Part shown: piece by piece, positions 1 to 9,300 of the stretch
How the letters are laid out: every line of letters starts with the position of its first letter
Numbering within the stretch: the stretch's first letter is position 1
Source of the DNA: Methylobacterium sp. WL1
GTDB lineage: Bacteria; Pseudomonadota; Alphaproteobacteria; Rhizobiales; Beijerinckiaceae
Assembly (NCBI RefSeq): GCF_008000895.1
Contig: NZ_CP042823.1
Location: 1,801,001 to 1,865,000 of the forward strand
Reading direction: 5' to 3'
DNA length: 64,000 nucleotides
The notes under the pieces: generated by a model
Seen by the model: only the letters and a program-made list of their open reading frames with translations
Told to the model about the DNA's origin: nothing
The model's database searches: none
Translations under genes and position numbers: made by a program

Positions 1-2
1 TT

Positions 3-1568
3 GTTCTGACCGATGGCACACTCCAAGAGGCTGGCAGCATCATTTGGAGCGACGGTGCCTGCCTTGGGTACGGCCGAGGCCAATCGCCGGACGGTTACCA
101 GTACAATTTCCGCCGTGATGTTGACTATTGTTCTGGTGCATACATGATGATGCGCCGTGACGTCTTCGAACAACTCGGCCGATTCGATACGATCTATGCA
201 CCCGCCTACTACGAAGAAACCGATTTGTGCATGCGCATTCATGCGGCCGGCTTTCGAGTAATCTACGATCCGCGTATCGTCGTGAACCACTACGAGTTCG
301 CGAGCGTAGCCTATGCTGGCGAGGCTTCAGCTCTGATGGGGCGCAACTTCAAGACCTTCTCGGAGAGGCATCACTCTGCTTTAGCGCGTCGTCACCTACC
401 GCAGACCAGCCCAACCTATCTAGCCCGAAGCCGGCACCGGCACCTCAGGCGGATTTTGATGATCGACAACCTCGTGCCGCTCAGCTCGCACGGCGCTGGC
501 TTTCCGCGCACGAGCCGCATCCTCGACGCTTTGACCCGGCAGGGTTTCTTTGTCACTTACTATCCGACGTTCCAGCCGCATGTATCTGAGGCGGAGCTAC
601 GCAGCCATTGCTCGGTCGACGTCGAGTTTGTGCTCGGCAGCGACCGCCCGGTACTTACACAGCTGATCGAGGAGAGGCCAGGATACTACGATGGTATCTT
701 TGTCTGTCGGCCAAATAACATGCATGTCATCCAAGCTCACTTTCTACAAAACTCTGCACCTTACCGGGGTACAGCGTTGATCTATGACGCTGAAGCCGTC
801 TGCGCTCCGCGGGACGCGCGGCGCCGGGCCATTCATGGCAATCCAATGACACCAGCTGAGGAAAGCGAGGCGCTTGCCGCTGAGATCGCACTCTCAGATA
901 TTGCCGACCTCACTCTGGTTGTTAATGAATGGGACGCGGGTTATTTTCGCGACGGCGGACGCAGCAATGTCGGCGTGCTCGGGCACGCACTTGAGATAAA
1001 GGCAGGCGAGTACACATTCGCACAGCGACAGGGATTTCTATTTGTTGGGCGTCTGGACGATGATACTTCGCCAAATGTCGATGCTTTATTCTGGTTTATC
1101 GAGCGGGTGATGCCGAAACTCGACGGCTTTATTGGGAGCGACTACCGTTTAATTGTTGCCGGTCCCACCGGTTCCGCGCGGCTTGTGGCGCTCGACGATC
1201 CGCGAATTCAAATCCTCGGCCGTGTTGACGATCTCACGCCGCACTACGACGCCGCACGGGTCTTTATCGGCCCGACGCGGTACGCCGCTGGAATCCCTCT
1301 TAAAATCTACGAAGCTGCCGCATTCGGTGTTCCGACGGTGATCACGCCGCTGCTGGCTGATCAACTAGGCTGGGTCTCAGGAGAAGCTGCTCTGATCGGC
1401 TCGGACGAGAGCGAATTCGCAGAGCAGTGTGGGCTACTGTATCAGGATGAACACACGTGGAATGCGGTTCGAGATAGCTCTCTGTTGAAAGTCAGAAAGG
1501 AGTGTGCACCGGCCGAATTTGAGTGTCGTTTGGCAGGTGCCCTCCACACGATCGGCTTACGCCCATGA
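3..1568 (+). CDS. Two-domain glycosyltransferase (GT2 end + GT4), 5' truncated
   Basis: The reading frame is open from the window edge, so the start lies upstream; 521 residues are visible. The first ~90 residues are the end of a GT2 domain, with SGAYMMMRRDVF and the acidic EETDLCMR segment that normally holds the catalytic base region. From about residue 145 a GT4-like (GT-B) domain follows, with FVGRLDDD, a GRVDDL turn and the nucleotide-sugar binding stretch around GIPLKIYEAAAFGVP. It probably transfers two sugars in turn to a growing surface glycan. Base composition is lower in GC and richer in A/T codons than the genes after 1.7 kb, which suggests separate acquisition. Specificity cannot be read from the sequence. 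Confidence 0.85.
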   Translation, partial: VLTDGTLQEAGSIIWSDGACLGYGRGQSPDGYQYNFRRDVDYCSGAYMMMRRDVFEQLGRFDTIYAPAYYEETDLCMRIHAAGFRVIYDPRIVVNHYEFASVAYAGEASALMGRNFKTFSERHHSALARRHLPQTSPTYLARSRHRHLRRILMIDNLVPLSSHGAGFPRTSRILDALTRQGFFVTYYPTFQPHVSEAELRSHCSVDVEFVLGSDRPVLTQLIEERPGYYDGIFVCRPNNMHVIQAHFLQNSAPYRGTALIYDAEAVCAPRDARRRAIHGNPMTPAEESEALAAEIALSDIADLTLVVNEWDAGYFRDGGRSNVGVLGHALEIKAGEYTFAQRQGFLFVGRLDDDTSPNVDALFWFIERVMPKLDGFIGSDYRLIVAGPTGSARLVALDDPRIQILGRVDDLTPHYDAARVFIGPTRYAAGIPLKIYEAAAFGVPTVITPLLADQLGWVSGEAALIGSDESEFAEQCGLLYQDEHTWNAVRDSSLLKVRKECAPAEFECRLAGALHTIGLRP

Positions 1569-1580
1569 GAGGTCTCGGTT

Positions 1581-1638
1581 TGCAGGTTCCATCCTGCAGC
1601 TCGGATTTACCCAACGACTTTTTTAAAAGATAAATCCG
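1581..1638 (+). terminator. Two inverted repeats after the glycosyltransferase
   Basis: TGCAGG/CCTGCA (1581-1586 with 1593-1598) forms a 6-bp stem with a 6-nt loop. CGGATTTA/TAAATCCG (1602-1609 with 1631-1638) encloses a nested CTTTT/AAAAG pair. Their place just after the stop codon suits transcript ending, but the first stem is short and no canonical stem plus T-run is present. Confidence 0.35.
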
Positions 1639-1732
1639 GATCTGTCTTGAGTGGTCATTTATGTCGACGAGCTACACAGTTGCGCTTTGGGATATAGGAG
1701 TGAAATCAAATGATCTTTAATTGGTCTGCGCG

Positions 1733-2500
1733 ATGAAAGCAGTGATCCTAGCGGGCGGCCTCGGCACGCGCCTGTCGGAGGAGACCGGGACGCGGCCGAA
1801 GCCGATGGTCGAAGTCGGGGGGCAGCCGATCCTGTGGCACATCATGAAGAGCTTCGCCGCCTATGGCGTGACCGAGTTCGTGATTTGCCTCGGTTACCGC
1901 GGCTACATGATCAAGGAATTCTTCCTGAATTACCGTCTCCATCTCTCCGATGTGACGGTGGCGACCGGATCGGGTGACATCGAGTTTCACCGGTCCGGCG
2001 CGGAGGATTGGAGCGTCTCGCTGATCGAGACCGGGCCCGAGACCATGACCGGCGGCCGGCTGAAGCGCGTGCGTCCCTATCTCGGGACCGAGCCGTTCTT
2101 CATGACCTACGGCGACGGCGTCGCGGATGTCGATCTCAGCGCCCTGGCGGCCTTTCACAAGGCGCATGGCCGGATGGCGACCCTCACCGCCGTGGCCCCG
2201 CCCGGCCGGTTCGGCGCCCTCGAGATGGAGGGCGATGCGATCCGCAGCTTCCGCGAGAAGCCGGCCGGTGACGGTGCCGTGATCAATGGCGGTTTCTTCG
2301 TCCTCGATCCGCGGGTGCTCGACTACGTGTCGGGCGATGCCACGGTCTGGGAGAACGAGCCGCTGGAGCGGCTGGCGCGCGAGGGGCAGCTTCAGGCCTT
2401 TCGGCACACCGGCTTCTGGCAAGCGATGGATACGTTGCGCGACAAGAACCATCTCGAAGCGCTCTGGGCCGCCAAGGCCGCCCCCTGGAAGATTTGGTAA
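1733..2500 (+). CDS. rfbF: Glucose-1-phosphate cytidylyltransferase
   Basis: Makes CDP-glucose from CTP and glucose-1-phosphate, the entry step to CDP-deoxyhexoses. The 255-residue protein has the family's usual length and opens with the nucleotide-binding signature LAGGLGTRLSEET, followed by RPKPMVEVGGQPILWHIM and the metal-binding region MTYGDGVADVD. I chose ATG 1733 because it places the signature at residue 6; an upstream TTG at 1721 adds only four unsupported residues. The stop overlaps the next gene's ATG (TAATG), so the two are translationally coupled. A low-GC intergenic stretch precedes it, so the cassette promoter probably lies between 1640 and 1730. Confidence 0.93.
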   Translation: MKAVILAGGLGTRLSEETGTRPKPMVEVGGQPILWHIMKSFAAYGVTEFVICLGYRGYMIKEFFLNYRLHLSDVTVATGSGDIEFHRSGAEDWSVSLIETGPETMTGGRLKRVRPYLGTEPFFMTYGDGVADVDLSALAAFHKAHGRMATLTAVAPPGRFGALEMEGDAIRSFREKPAGDGAVINGGFFVLDPRVLDYVSGDATVWENEPLERLAREGQLQAFRHTGFWQAMDTLRDKNHLEALWAAKAAPWKIW

Positions 2501-3597
2501 TGCCGGCTCTCAACCCGGATCCGAGCTTCTGGGCCGGCCGCCGCGTGGTGGTCACCGGCCATACCGGCTTCAAGGGCGCGTGGCTGAGCCTATGGCTTGC
2601 CCGCCTCGGTGCCCGGGTCACCGGCTACGCGCTGGCTCCGGAAACCGAGCCGAGCCTTTGCACCCTGTCCGGCTTGTCCGAGCGGGTCGACAGCCGCATC
2701 GGCGACGTGCGCGACCTCGCCGCGCTTTCGGCCTGCCTCACCGAGGCGCGGCCCGAGATCGTCCTGCATCTGGCCGCCCAGGCGCTGGTCCGGCCCTCGT
2801 ATACCGACCCGGTGGGCACCTATGCCAGCAACGTCATGGGCACGGTCCACCTGCTGGAGGCGGTCCGAGCCTGCCCGTCGGTCCAGGCGGTGGTGATCGT
2901 CACCAGCGACAAGGCTTATGAGAACCGCGAGTGGGTCTGGGCCTACCGCGAGGACGAACCGATGGGCGGGCGCGATCCCTATTCCAACTCGAAGGGCTGC
3001 GCCGAACTCGTCACCGGCGCCTACCGGGCCTCCTTCTTCGGCGCCGGCGGTCATCCGGCACGTATCGCCAGTGCGCGCGCGGGCAACGTCATCGGCGGCG
3101 GCGACTGGTCGCTGGACCGCTTGGTTCCGGACGTGGTCCGCGCGTTCGGGCGCGGTGAGCCGGTGGAGATCCGCGCGCCGGGCGCCGTGCGGCCCTGGCA
3201 GCACGTGCTGGAGCCACTCTCGGGCTATCTGCGCCTGGCCGAGGCCCTGTGCGGCGACGATGGGGCTCGTTTCGCCGAGGGCTGGAACCTTGGGCCGGCC
3301 GACGCGGATTGCCAGCCGGTCTCCGAGGTGGTGGCCGGCCTCGCCCGGGGCTGGGGCGCGGGTGCACACTGGAGACTCGCCGAGGGCACGCATCCGCACG
3401 AGGCGACCTTCCTCAAGGTCGATGCCTCGAAGGCGCGCGCGTATCTCGGATGGGATCGGCGCCTGCGGCTCGCCGAGGCCTTGGACTGGACCGGGGCGTG
3501 GTATCGCGCGCAAGCGCAGGGTGCGGATGCAGCCACGCTGACACTTGAACAGATCGCGCGCTACGAGGCGCTGGCAGAGACACGGGACCCGGCATGA
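2500..3597 (+). CDS. rfbG: CDP-glucose 4,6-dehydratase
   Basis: Converts CDP-glucose to CDP-4-keto-6-deoxyglucose with tightly bound NAD. The 365-residue extended-SDR protein carries the Rossmann motif as GHTGFKGAW, the active-site region VTSDKAYENREW and the catalytic YxxxK pair as YSNSK; all are typical of RfbG rather than dTDP-glucose dehydratase. ATG 2500 overlaps the rfbF stop, and its own stop overlaps the methyltransferase start by four bases. No 3-dehydratase of the RfbH/DdhC type follows, so the 4-keto product appears to go to C-methylation rather than to a 3,6-dideoxyhexose. Confidence 0.93.
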   Translation: MPALNPDPSFWAGRRVVVTGHTGFKGAWLSLWLARLGARVTGYALAPETEPSLCTLSGLSERVDSRIGDVRDLAALSACLTEARPEIVLHLAAQALVRPSYTDPVGTYASNVMGTVHLLEAVRACPSVQAVVIVTSDKAYENREWVWAYREDEPMGGRDPYSNSKGCAELVTGAYRASFFGAGGHPARIASARAGNVIGGGDWSLDRLVPDVVRAFGRGEPVEIRAPGAVRPWQHVLEPLSGYLRLAEALCGDDGARFAEGWNLGPADADCQPVSEVVAGLARGWGAGAHWRLAEGTHPHEATFLKVDASKARAYLGWDRRLRLAEALDWTGAWYRAQAQGADAATLTLEQIARYEALAETRDPA

Positions 3598-4856
3598 GCG
3601 CAGCAACGGACACTCTCCCGACCTCCGCGGCCCGCGCCTGCTGCCGATCCTGCGGCGCACCGCTCGCCCGCACGGTGGCCGATCTCGGCCTTTCGCCGCT
3701 GGCCAATTCCTACGTGCCGCCCGAGCGTGCCGGGCAGGGCGAGATGGTCTATCCGCTCCACGCCTTCGTGTGCGAGCGCTGCTGGCTGGTGCAACTCGAA
3801 GCGTTCGAGAGCCCCGAGCACATCTTCTCGGACTACGCCTACTTCTCCGGCTTCTCCGCCGGCTGGCTGCGCCACGCGGAAGCCTACGTCGCCGCCATGA
3901 CCGAACGCTTCCGGCTCGGGGCGCACAGCAAGGTCGTAGAGGTAGCCAGCAACGACGGCTATCTGCTGCAGTACTTCGTCGCCCGCGGCGTGCCGGTGCT
4001 GGGGGTCGAGCCGGCCGCCAACGTCGCCGCGGTCGCCCGCGAGAAGGGCGTGCCGAGCGAGGTCGCGTTCTTCGGGCGTGCTACCGCAGAGCGGCTGAAA
4101 GCCGAGGGGCACGGCGCCGACCTGATGGCGGCCAACAACGTGCTGGCCCACGTGCCCGACATCCTCGACTTCGTGGCCGGCTTCCAGGTGCTGCTGAAGC
4201 CCGAGGGAGCCGGCACGTTCGAGTTCCCGCACTTGCTACGGATGATGGAGCACAAGCAGTTCGACACGATCTACCACGAGCACTTCTCGTATCTCTCGCT
4301 GGGCGTCGTCTCCGGCATTCTGGAGCGCTCGAGCCTGCGGGTGTTCGACGTCGAGGAATTGCCGACCCACGGCGGCTCGCTGCGGGTGTTCTTCTGCCAC
4401 GCCGATGGTCCGCACGCGTCGACACCCGCAGTGGCGCGCGTGCTCGCCGACGAGCGGGACGGCGGTCTGTTCTTGGCGGACGGCTACGCCCGGTTCGCGG
4501 AAGCCGTGGTCGAGATCAAGTGCGCCAGCCTGGAGTTCCTGATCCAGCAGCGCCGGGCCGGCAAGCGCGTCTGCGGCTATGGGGCAGCGGCCAAGGGCAA
4601 CACCTTCCTGAACTATTGCGGGATCGGCCCGGAACTGGTCGAGGCGGTGGCCGACCGCTCGCCGCACAAGCAGGGCACGCTCCTGCCCGGCAGCCGGATC
4701 CCGGTGATCTCACCCGAAGCGCTGCTCGCCATGCGTCCGGACTACGTGCTGATCCTGCCGTGGAACCTGAAGGCCGAGATCATGCAGGAGATGGCCGGGA
4801 TCCGTGAATGGGGCGGGCAGTTCGTCACCGCCATCCCGAGCCTAGCGGTGGAGTGA
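3594..4856 (+). CDS. NDP-hexose C-methyltransferase
   Basis: A 420-residue SAM-dependent C-methyltransferase of the TylCIII/NovU/EvaC type. Three parts are visible: an N-terminal zinc-binding region with CxxC pairs near residues 17-20 and 59-62, a SAM fold with VVEVASNDGYL near 113-123, and a C-terminal domain after the family hallmark YHEHFSYLSL near 225-235. Such enzymes methylate the carbon next to the keto group of a 4-keto-6-deoxy sugar nucleotide, usually C3. ATGA overlap with rfbG indicates coupling, so the likely substrate is CDP-4-keto-6-deoxyglucose. Position of methylation is inferred from the family. Confidence 0.88.
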   Translation: MSAATDTLPTSAARACCRSCGAPLARTVADLGLSPLANSYVPPERAGQGEMVYPLHAFVCERCWLVQLEAFESPEHIFSDYAYFSGFSAGWLRHAEAYVAAMTERFRLGAHSKVVEVASNDGYLLQYFVARGVPVLGVEPAANVAAVAREKGVPSEVAFFGRATAERLKAEGHGADLMAANNVLAHVPDILDFVAGFQVLLKPEGAGTFEFPHLLRMMEHKQFDTIYHEHFSYLSLGVVSGILERSSLRVFDVEELPTHGGSLRVFFCHADGPHASTPAVARVLADERDGGLFLADGYARFAEAVVEIKCASLEFLIQQRRAGKRVCGYGAAAKGNTFLNYCGIGPELVEAVADRSPHKQGTLLPGSRIPVISPEALLAMRPDYVLILPWNLKAEIMQEMAGIREWGGQFVTAIPSLAVE

Positions 4857-4862
4857 GGCTGC

Positions 4863-5408
4863 GTGGTCTTCGAGGAACTGCCACTGACGGGTGCCTATCG
4901 GATTGGACTCAGCCCGCACGCGGACGAGCGCGGTTTCTTCGCGCGAACCGTGTGCGAGGACACCCTGGCGGATCGCGGGCTCGTGGGCCGCTTCAAACAG
5001 TCCAGCGTGTCGTTCAACCTGCGGCGCGGCACGGTGCGGGGGATGCACTACGCCGTTACGCCGCACGCCGAGACCAAGCTCGTGCGCTGCACCAGGGGGG
5101 CGATTCACGACGTGATCGTCGATCTACGCCGGGACTCGCCGACCTACCTGAAGGCGGCTGGTGTCGAACTCTCGGACGAGAACCGGGCCGCGCTCTACAT
5201 CCCCGCCGGGTTCGCGCACGGCTTCCAGACGCTGCGGGACAATTCGGAAGTGCTGTACATGATCGACCGCGCTTACGTGGCTGGGGCCGCCCGGGGCCTG
5301 CGCTGGGACGATCCGGCGGTCGATCTCTCCTGGCCTGAGCCAGTGATGGTGATCTCGGAGCGCGACCGCGCCTTTCCGGCCTGGGACGGCACGGATCCGG
5401 TCGCGTGA
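4863..5408 (+). CDS. dTDP-4-dehydrorhamnose 3,5-epimerase-like protein (RmlC/RfbC family)
   Basis: A cupin epimerase of 181 residues, the usual RmlC length. It has DERGFFAR near residue 21, the catalytic histidine segment TVRGMHY near 57-63, IHDVIVDLRRDSPTY, and the IPAGFAHGFQTL stretch. It would epimerise C3 and/or C5 of a 4-keto-6-deoxy sugar nucleotide; in this cassette the substrate is probably the C-methylated CDP sugar rather than dTDP-keto-rhamnose. The GTG start at 4863 lies seven bases after the methyltransferase stop, and its stop overlaps the next GTG. Single versus double epimerisation cannot be told from the sequence. Confidence 0.87.
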   Translation: MVFEELPLTGAYRIGLSPHADERGFFARTVCEDTLADRGLVGRFKQSSVSFNLRRGTVRGMHYAVTPHAETKLVRCTRGAIHDVIVDLRRDSPTYLKAAGVELSDENRAALYIPAGFAHGFQTLRDNSEVLYMIDRAYVAGAARGLRWDDPAVDLSWPEPVMVISERDRAFPAWDGTDPVA

Positions 5409-6301
5409 GTTCGGGCGTGCGGCGCCTCATCCTCACCGGCGCCACCGGCTTCGTCGGAACCCACGCGATCCCGGCGCTCCAGGCTCGCGGCTTCGAAATT
5501 CACGCGCTCGGCCGACGGCGGCCACCCGGGGGCGTCGCCTTCCACCCGGTGGATCTCCTCGACGTAGGGGCGGTGCGGGCGGCCGTTCAGGCGATCGGAG
5601 CGAGCCATCTGCTGCATCTCGCCTGGTACGCGGAGCCCGGCCTGTACTGGCGATCGCCCGTGAACCTCGACTGGGTTGCGGCGAGCCTCGCGCTGGTCCG
5701 GGCCTTCCGGGAGGCCAGTGGCGAGCGGGCGGTGGTGGCGGGCACCTGCGCCGAGTACGCCTGGGGCCCCGAGCGCCTCAGCGAGGACGCGGTGTGCGCG
5801 CCCGCGACCCTGTACGGGGTGGCCAAGGACGGGACGCGGCGCATCCTGTCGGCCTATGCGGACGAGTCCGAATTGTCGTTCGCCTGGGGCCGGCTGTTCT
5901 TCCTGTACGGGCCCGGGGAGAAGTCCGGCCGGCTGGTGAGCGACGCGATCCGGATGCTGGCGGCGGGTGAGCGTTTCGCGACCAGCCCGGGACACCAGCG
6001 GCGGGATTTCAGCCATGTGGCAGACGTGGCGGGGGCGTTCGCGGCGTTGGTCGACTCAGAGGTGCCGGGCTCAGTCAATATTGGCTCTGGAACGGCCGTG
6101 CCGGTACGGGCGATCCTTGAGCGGATTGGCGCCCTCACCGGTCGCCCGAATCTGATCGATTTCGGTGCCCGCCCGTTGCCGGCGACGGAACCGGCCAGCA
6201 TTGAGGCGGACGTTGTACGCTTGCGGCGCGAAGTCGGCTTCCAGCCTCGCTATGATCTGGATGCCGGGCTCGAGGATTGCTTTGCGGCTCGGATAAAATA
6301 A
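5405..6301 (+). CDS. NAD(P)-dependent sugar reductase/epimerase (extended SDR)
   Basis: A 298-residue extended SDR with Rossmann motif TGATGFVGTHAI at the N-terminus, an AGTCAEY active-site strand and a YGVAKDG catalytic YxxxK. The C-terminal half holds the substrate-domain segment GHQRRDFSHVADVAGAF. By position, as the last gene of the CDP-sugar cassette with GTGA overlap to the epimerase, it is best read as the 4-ketoreductase that finishes the branched deoxyhexose. A role as a C4 epimerase on another sugar nucleotide is possible. The cassette ends here: 75 bp separate it from the next gene. Confidence 0.82.
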   Translation: MSSGVRRLILTGATGFVGTHAIPALQARGFEIHALGRRRPPGGVAFHPVDLLDVGAVRAAVQAIGASHLLHLAWYAEPGLYWRSPVNLDWVAASLALVRAFREASGERAVVAGTCAEYAWGPERLSEDAVCAPATLYGVAKDGTRRILSAYADESELSFAWGRLFFLYGPGEKSGRLVSDAIRMLAAGERFATSPGHQRRDFSHVADVAGAFAALVDSEVPGSVNIGSGTAVPVRAILERIGALTGRPNLIDFGARPLPATEPASIEADVVRLRREVGFQPRYDLDAGLEDCFAARIK

Positions 6302-6376
6302 TGGAGTTGAAGGCCTTATCGACCTCTACGAAGAGGCCGTTGCTCTGCGCACGAAATCTCGATTCAAAGTTTTGAT

Positions 6377-9300
6377 ATGGGCCGCCGTAACGCGCTCCGC
6401 TGGGTGCTGCACGATCTCCTTGGTGTTATTCGCCACCGTGACGCCGAGCGAAGGCTTGCGAGTTCGGAGTTGTTCGACGCGGCGTGGTATCGTGCGACCC
6501 AAGTCCCGGGCCTTCGCTCGGATCAGGTTGCACGGCACTACCTGCAGGAGGGCGCCGCGCGTGGGCTGAGCCCCAGCCCATTGTTCGACGGGCCCTGGTA
6601 CCTCGCCACCAATCCCGATGTCGCCGTGGCGGGCTTGAATCCGCTACTTCACTACCTGGACAGCGGGCGCGCGGAAGGACGTCCGATCTGCCCGGTCGCC
6701 GACCTGGAAGCGGTCGCGCGGATCGCTGCCTCCGAATTGTTCGATGCGGCATGGTACCGGGTAACCCAAGCGCCCGGCGTGGCACCGGACCAAGCCGCGC
6801 GGCACTACCTGCAGGAGGGTGGCGCGCGGGGCCTGAGCCCCGGTCCGCTGTTCGATGGGCCGTGGTACCTCCGGAACAACCCCGATGTCGCCGCCGCGGG
6901 CTTGAACCCCTTGCTGCACTACCTCGATAGCGGAAGTGCGGAAGGTCGGTTGACCTGCCCGGTCGCCGACCCGGAAGCGTTTGCGCGGATCGCGGGCTCG
7001 AATCTGTTCGACGCGGAGTGGTACAGCGCGACGCAGGCCCCCGGCGTGGTGCCGGGCCACGCCGCACGGCACTACCTGCAAGAGGGCGCCGCGCGGGGCT
7101 TGAGCCCCGGCCCCCTGTTTGACGGGCCATGGTACCTCAAGACCAACACCGACGTGGCGGACGCGGGCCAGAACCCCCTCCTCCACTACCTGAACGATGG
7201 GCGCACCGAGGGCCGGCCGATCTGTCCGTTTGCCGATCCGGAGGCGCTGGCGCGGGTCGAGGGCTCCGACCTGTTCGACGCCGATTGGTACCGGGCGATC
7301 CACGTGCCTGACCTCTCGCCGAGCCTAGCCGCACGCCATTACCTCCGAGAGGGCGCAGCTAGCGGGATGAACCCCGGCCCGCTGTTCGACGGTGAGTGGT
7401 ATCTCGGCAACAACGCCGATGTCGCCGAAGCCGGCGCGAACCCGTTCCTGCACTACCTGGTCAGCGGACGCACGGAGGGACGGCCCATCCGCCTCGCCGT
7501 CGCTCGCGATGCGGGCGCAAACCGGATCGAGACCCGACCCATCGTCCTGCGCGAGAGCACGCCGGCGCGCATCGTCGTCGTCGTCCACGCCTTCTACGTC
7601 GACGTGTTCGAGGAACTCCTGCCCCACCTCGTGCGGGGAATTCCCCGGTTCGACCTGCTGGTCTCGACCGACCAGCCCGACAAGAAGGCGGCGCTCGAGG
7701 CGGCGGCGGTGCGCACCGGGCTCGCCGGCCGCTGCCGCGTGGAGCTGGTGGAGAATCGCGGGCGCAATTTCGGGCCGCTCGTCACCGTGTTCGCGCCCGA
7801 CATCCTGCGCTACGATTATGTGCTCCACGTCCACACCAAGAAGTCGCTGTTCAGCGGCGCCGAGCAGACGCGCTGGCGCGACGAGATCTATCGCGCGCTG
7901 TTCGCGAACGGAGCCTGCGCCCGCCTCGCCGTGGCCCTCTTGGACGAGGATCCCCGGATCGGCCTGTTCTTCCCGGAGACCAGCAAGCACATCGTCTATT
8001 GGGCGCATACCTGGCTCGCCAATATCGGCGCGGGCTATGGGCTGCTCGACCGCCTTGGCCTGCGCTACGACGGGTTCGACGAGTATCTCGACTATCCGGT
8101 GGGCGGCATGTTCTGGGCGCGGGTCGACGCCCTGCGCCCGCTCCTGACCGCCGGATTGACCCCGCAGGATTTCCCTGAGGAGCACGGCCAGACCGACGGG
8201 ACGCTCGCCCATGCCATCGAGCGGGTGGTCCCCATCGTGTGCCGATCCCAGGGCTACGATGCCGTCTGCTTCGATTACGAAAGCGGGCTCGCCCGCACCA
8301 ACAGCAGCGCGCGCAACTGGCATCAGTACAGCGCCCGCACTCAGGACCAGGCGCTTCAGGCGCTGCGCGATGCCGACCTCGTCTCGTTCGACTTGTTCGA
8401 CACCCTCGTGAGCCGCCCGGCCCGGCGCCCGGATGCGGTGCTCAAGCTCGTCGAGCATCGGATTTCGTCGGAGGCGGGCCGGCCGATCCCGCTGTTCGCG
8501 GAGCGCCGCGCTGCCGAGAACCGGGTGCGCGCCCGCAAGTATCATCAGAGCGACGTCAACCTGTCGGAGATCTACGCGGAGCTTGCCGCCTCGGGGCCGA
8601 TCCCGGGCGACGTGGTCGCGCGGGCGCACGCCCTCGAGAAGCGGATCGACCTCGCCGCCCTGCGCCCGCGCACGGAGGTCATCGCGATCCTCGAAGCGGC
8701 GCACGCGCTCGGCAAACGGATCGTCCTGATGACGGACACCTATTACGAGGAGGCCGACATCCGCGCGATCCTCAACGGTGCCGGAATCGCCGACCGTTTC
8801 GCCGCCCTCTACGTGTCCAACGCGGTGGGCGCGCGCAAGGACCGGGGCGACCTGTGGCGCCACGTCGAAGAGGCCGAGGCGGTGCCGCGCGCCCGCTGGC
8901 TGCATGTCGGCGACAACGAGCACTCGGATATCCAGGCGGCCTGCGACCGCCGCATCCCCTACCTGCACGTCGCCCATCCGGCCAAGATCCTCGCCCAGAG
9001 CGGCTTCGTGCGGGACGAGGGCGATCTGGCGCGGACGTGGCCGGCCGATCTGGTCGTCGGCCACGCCATGCTCAAGCTGGGCCGAAATCCGTTTCTCGGT
9101 CGAGCCGCCGCCCCCTACCTGTCCCTCGGCTCGAGCCGTGAGATCGGGTACGCCGTGTTCGGACCGCTGATGCTGGTCTTCATGTCCTGGCTGATCCGCC
9201 ACGAAGGCTTGGCCCGGGTCGAGCGGCTGTACTTCCTGGCGCGCGAAGGCGACGTCCTCGTCAGGATCTACCGGCTCATCCGGGAGCGCTACGGCTGGGA

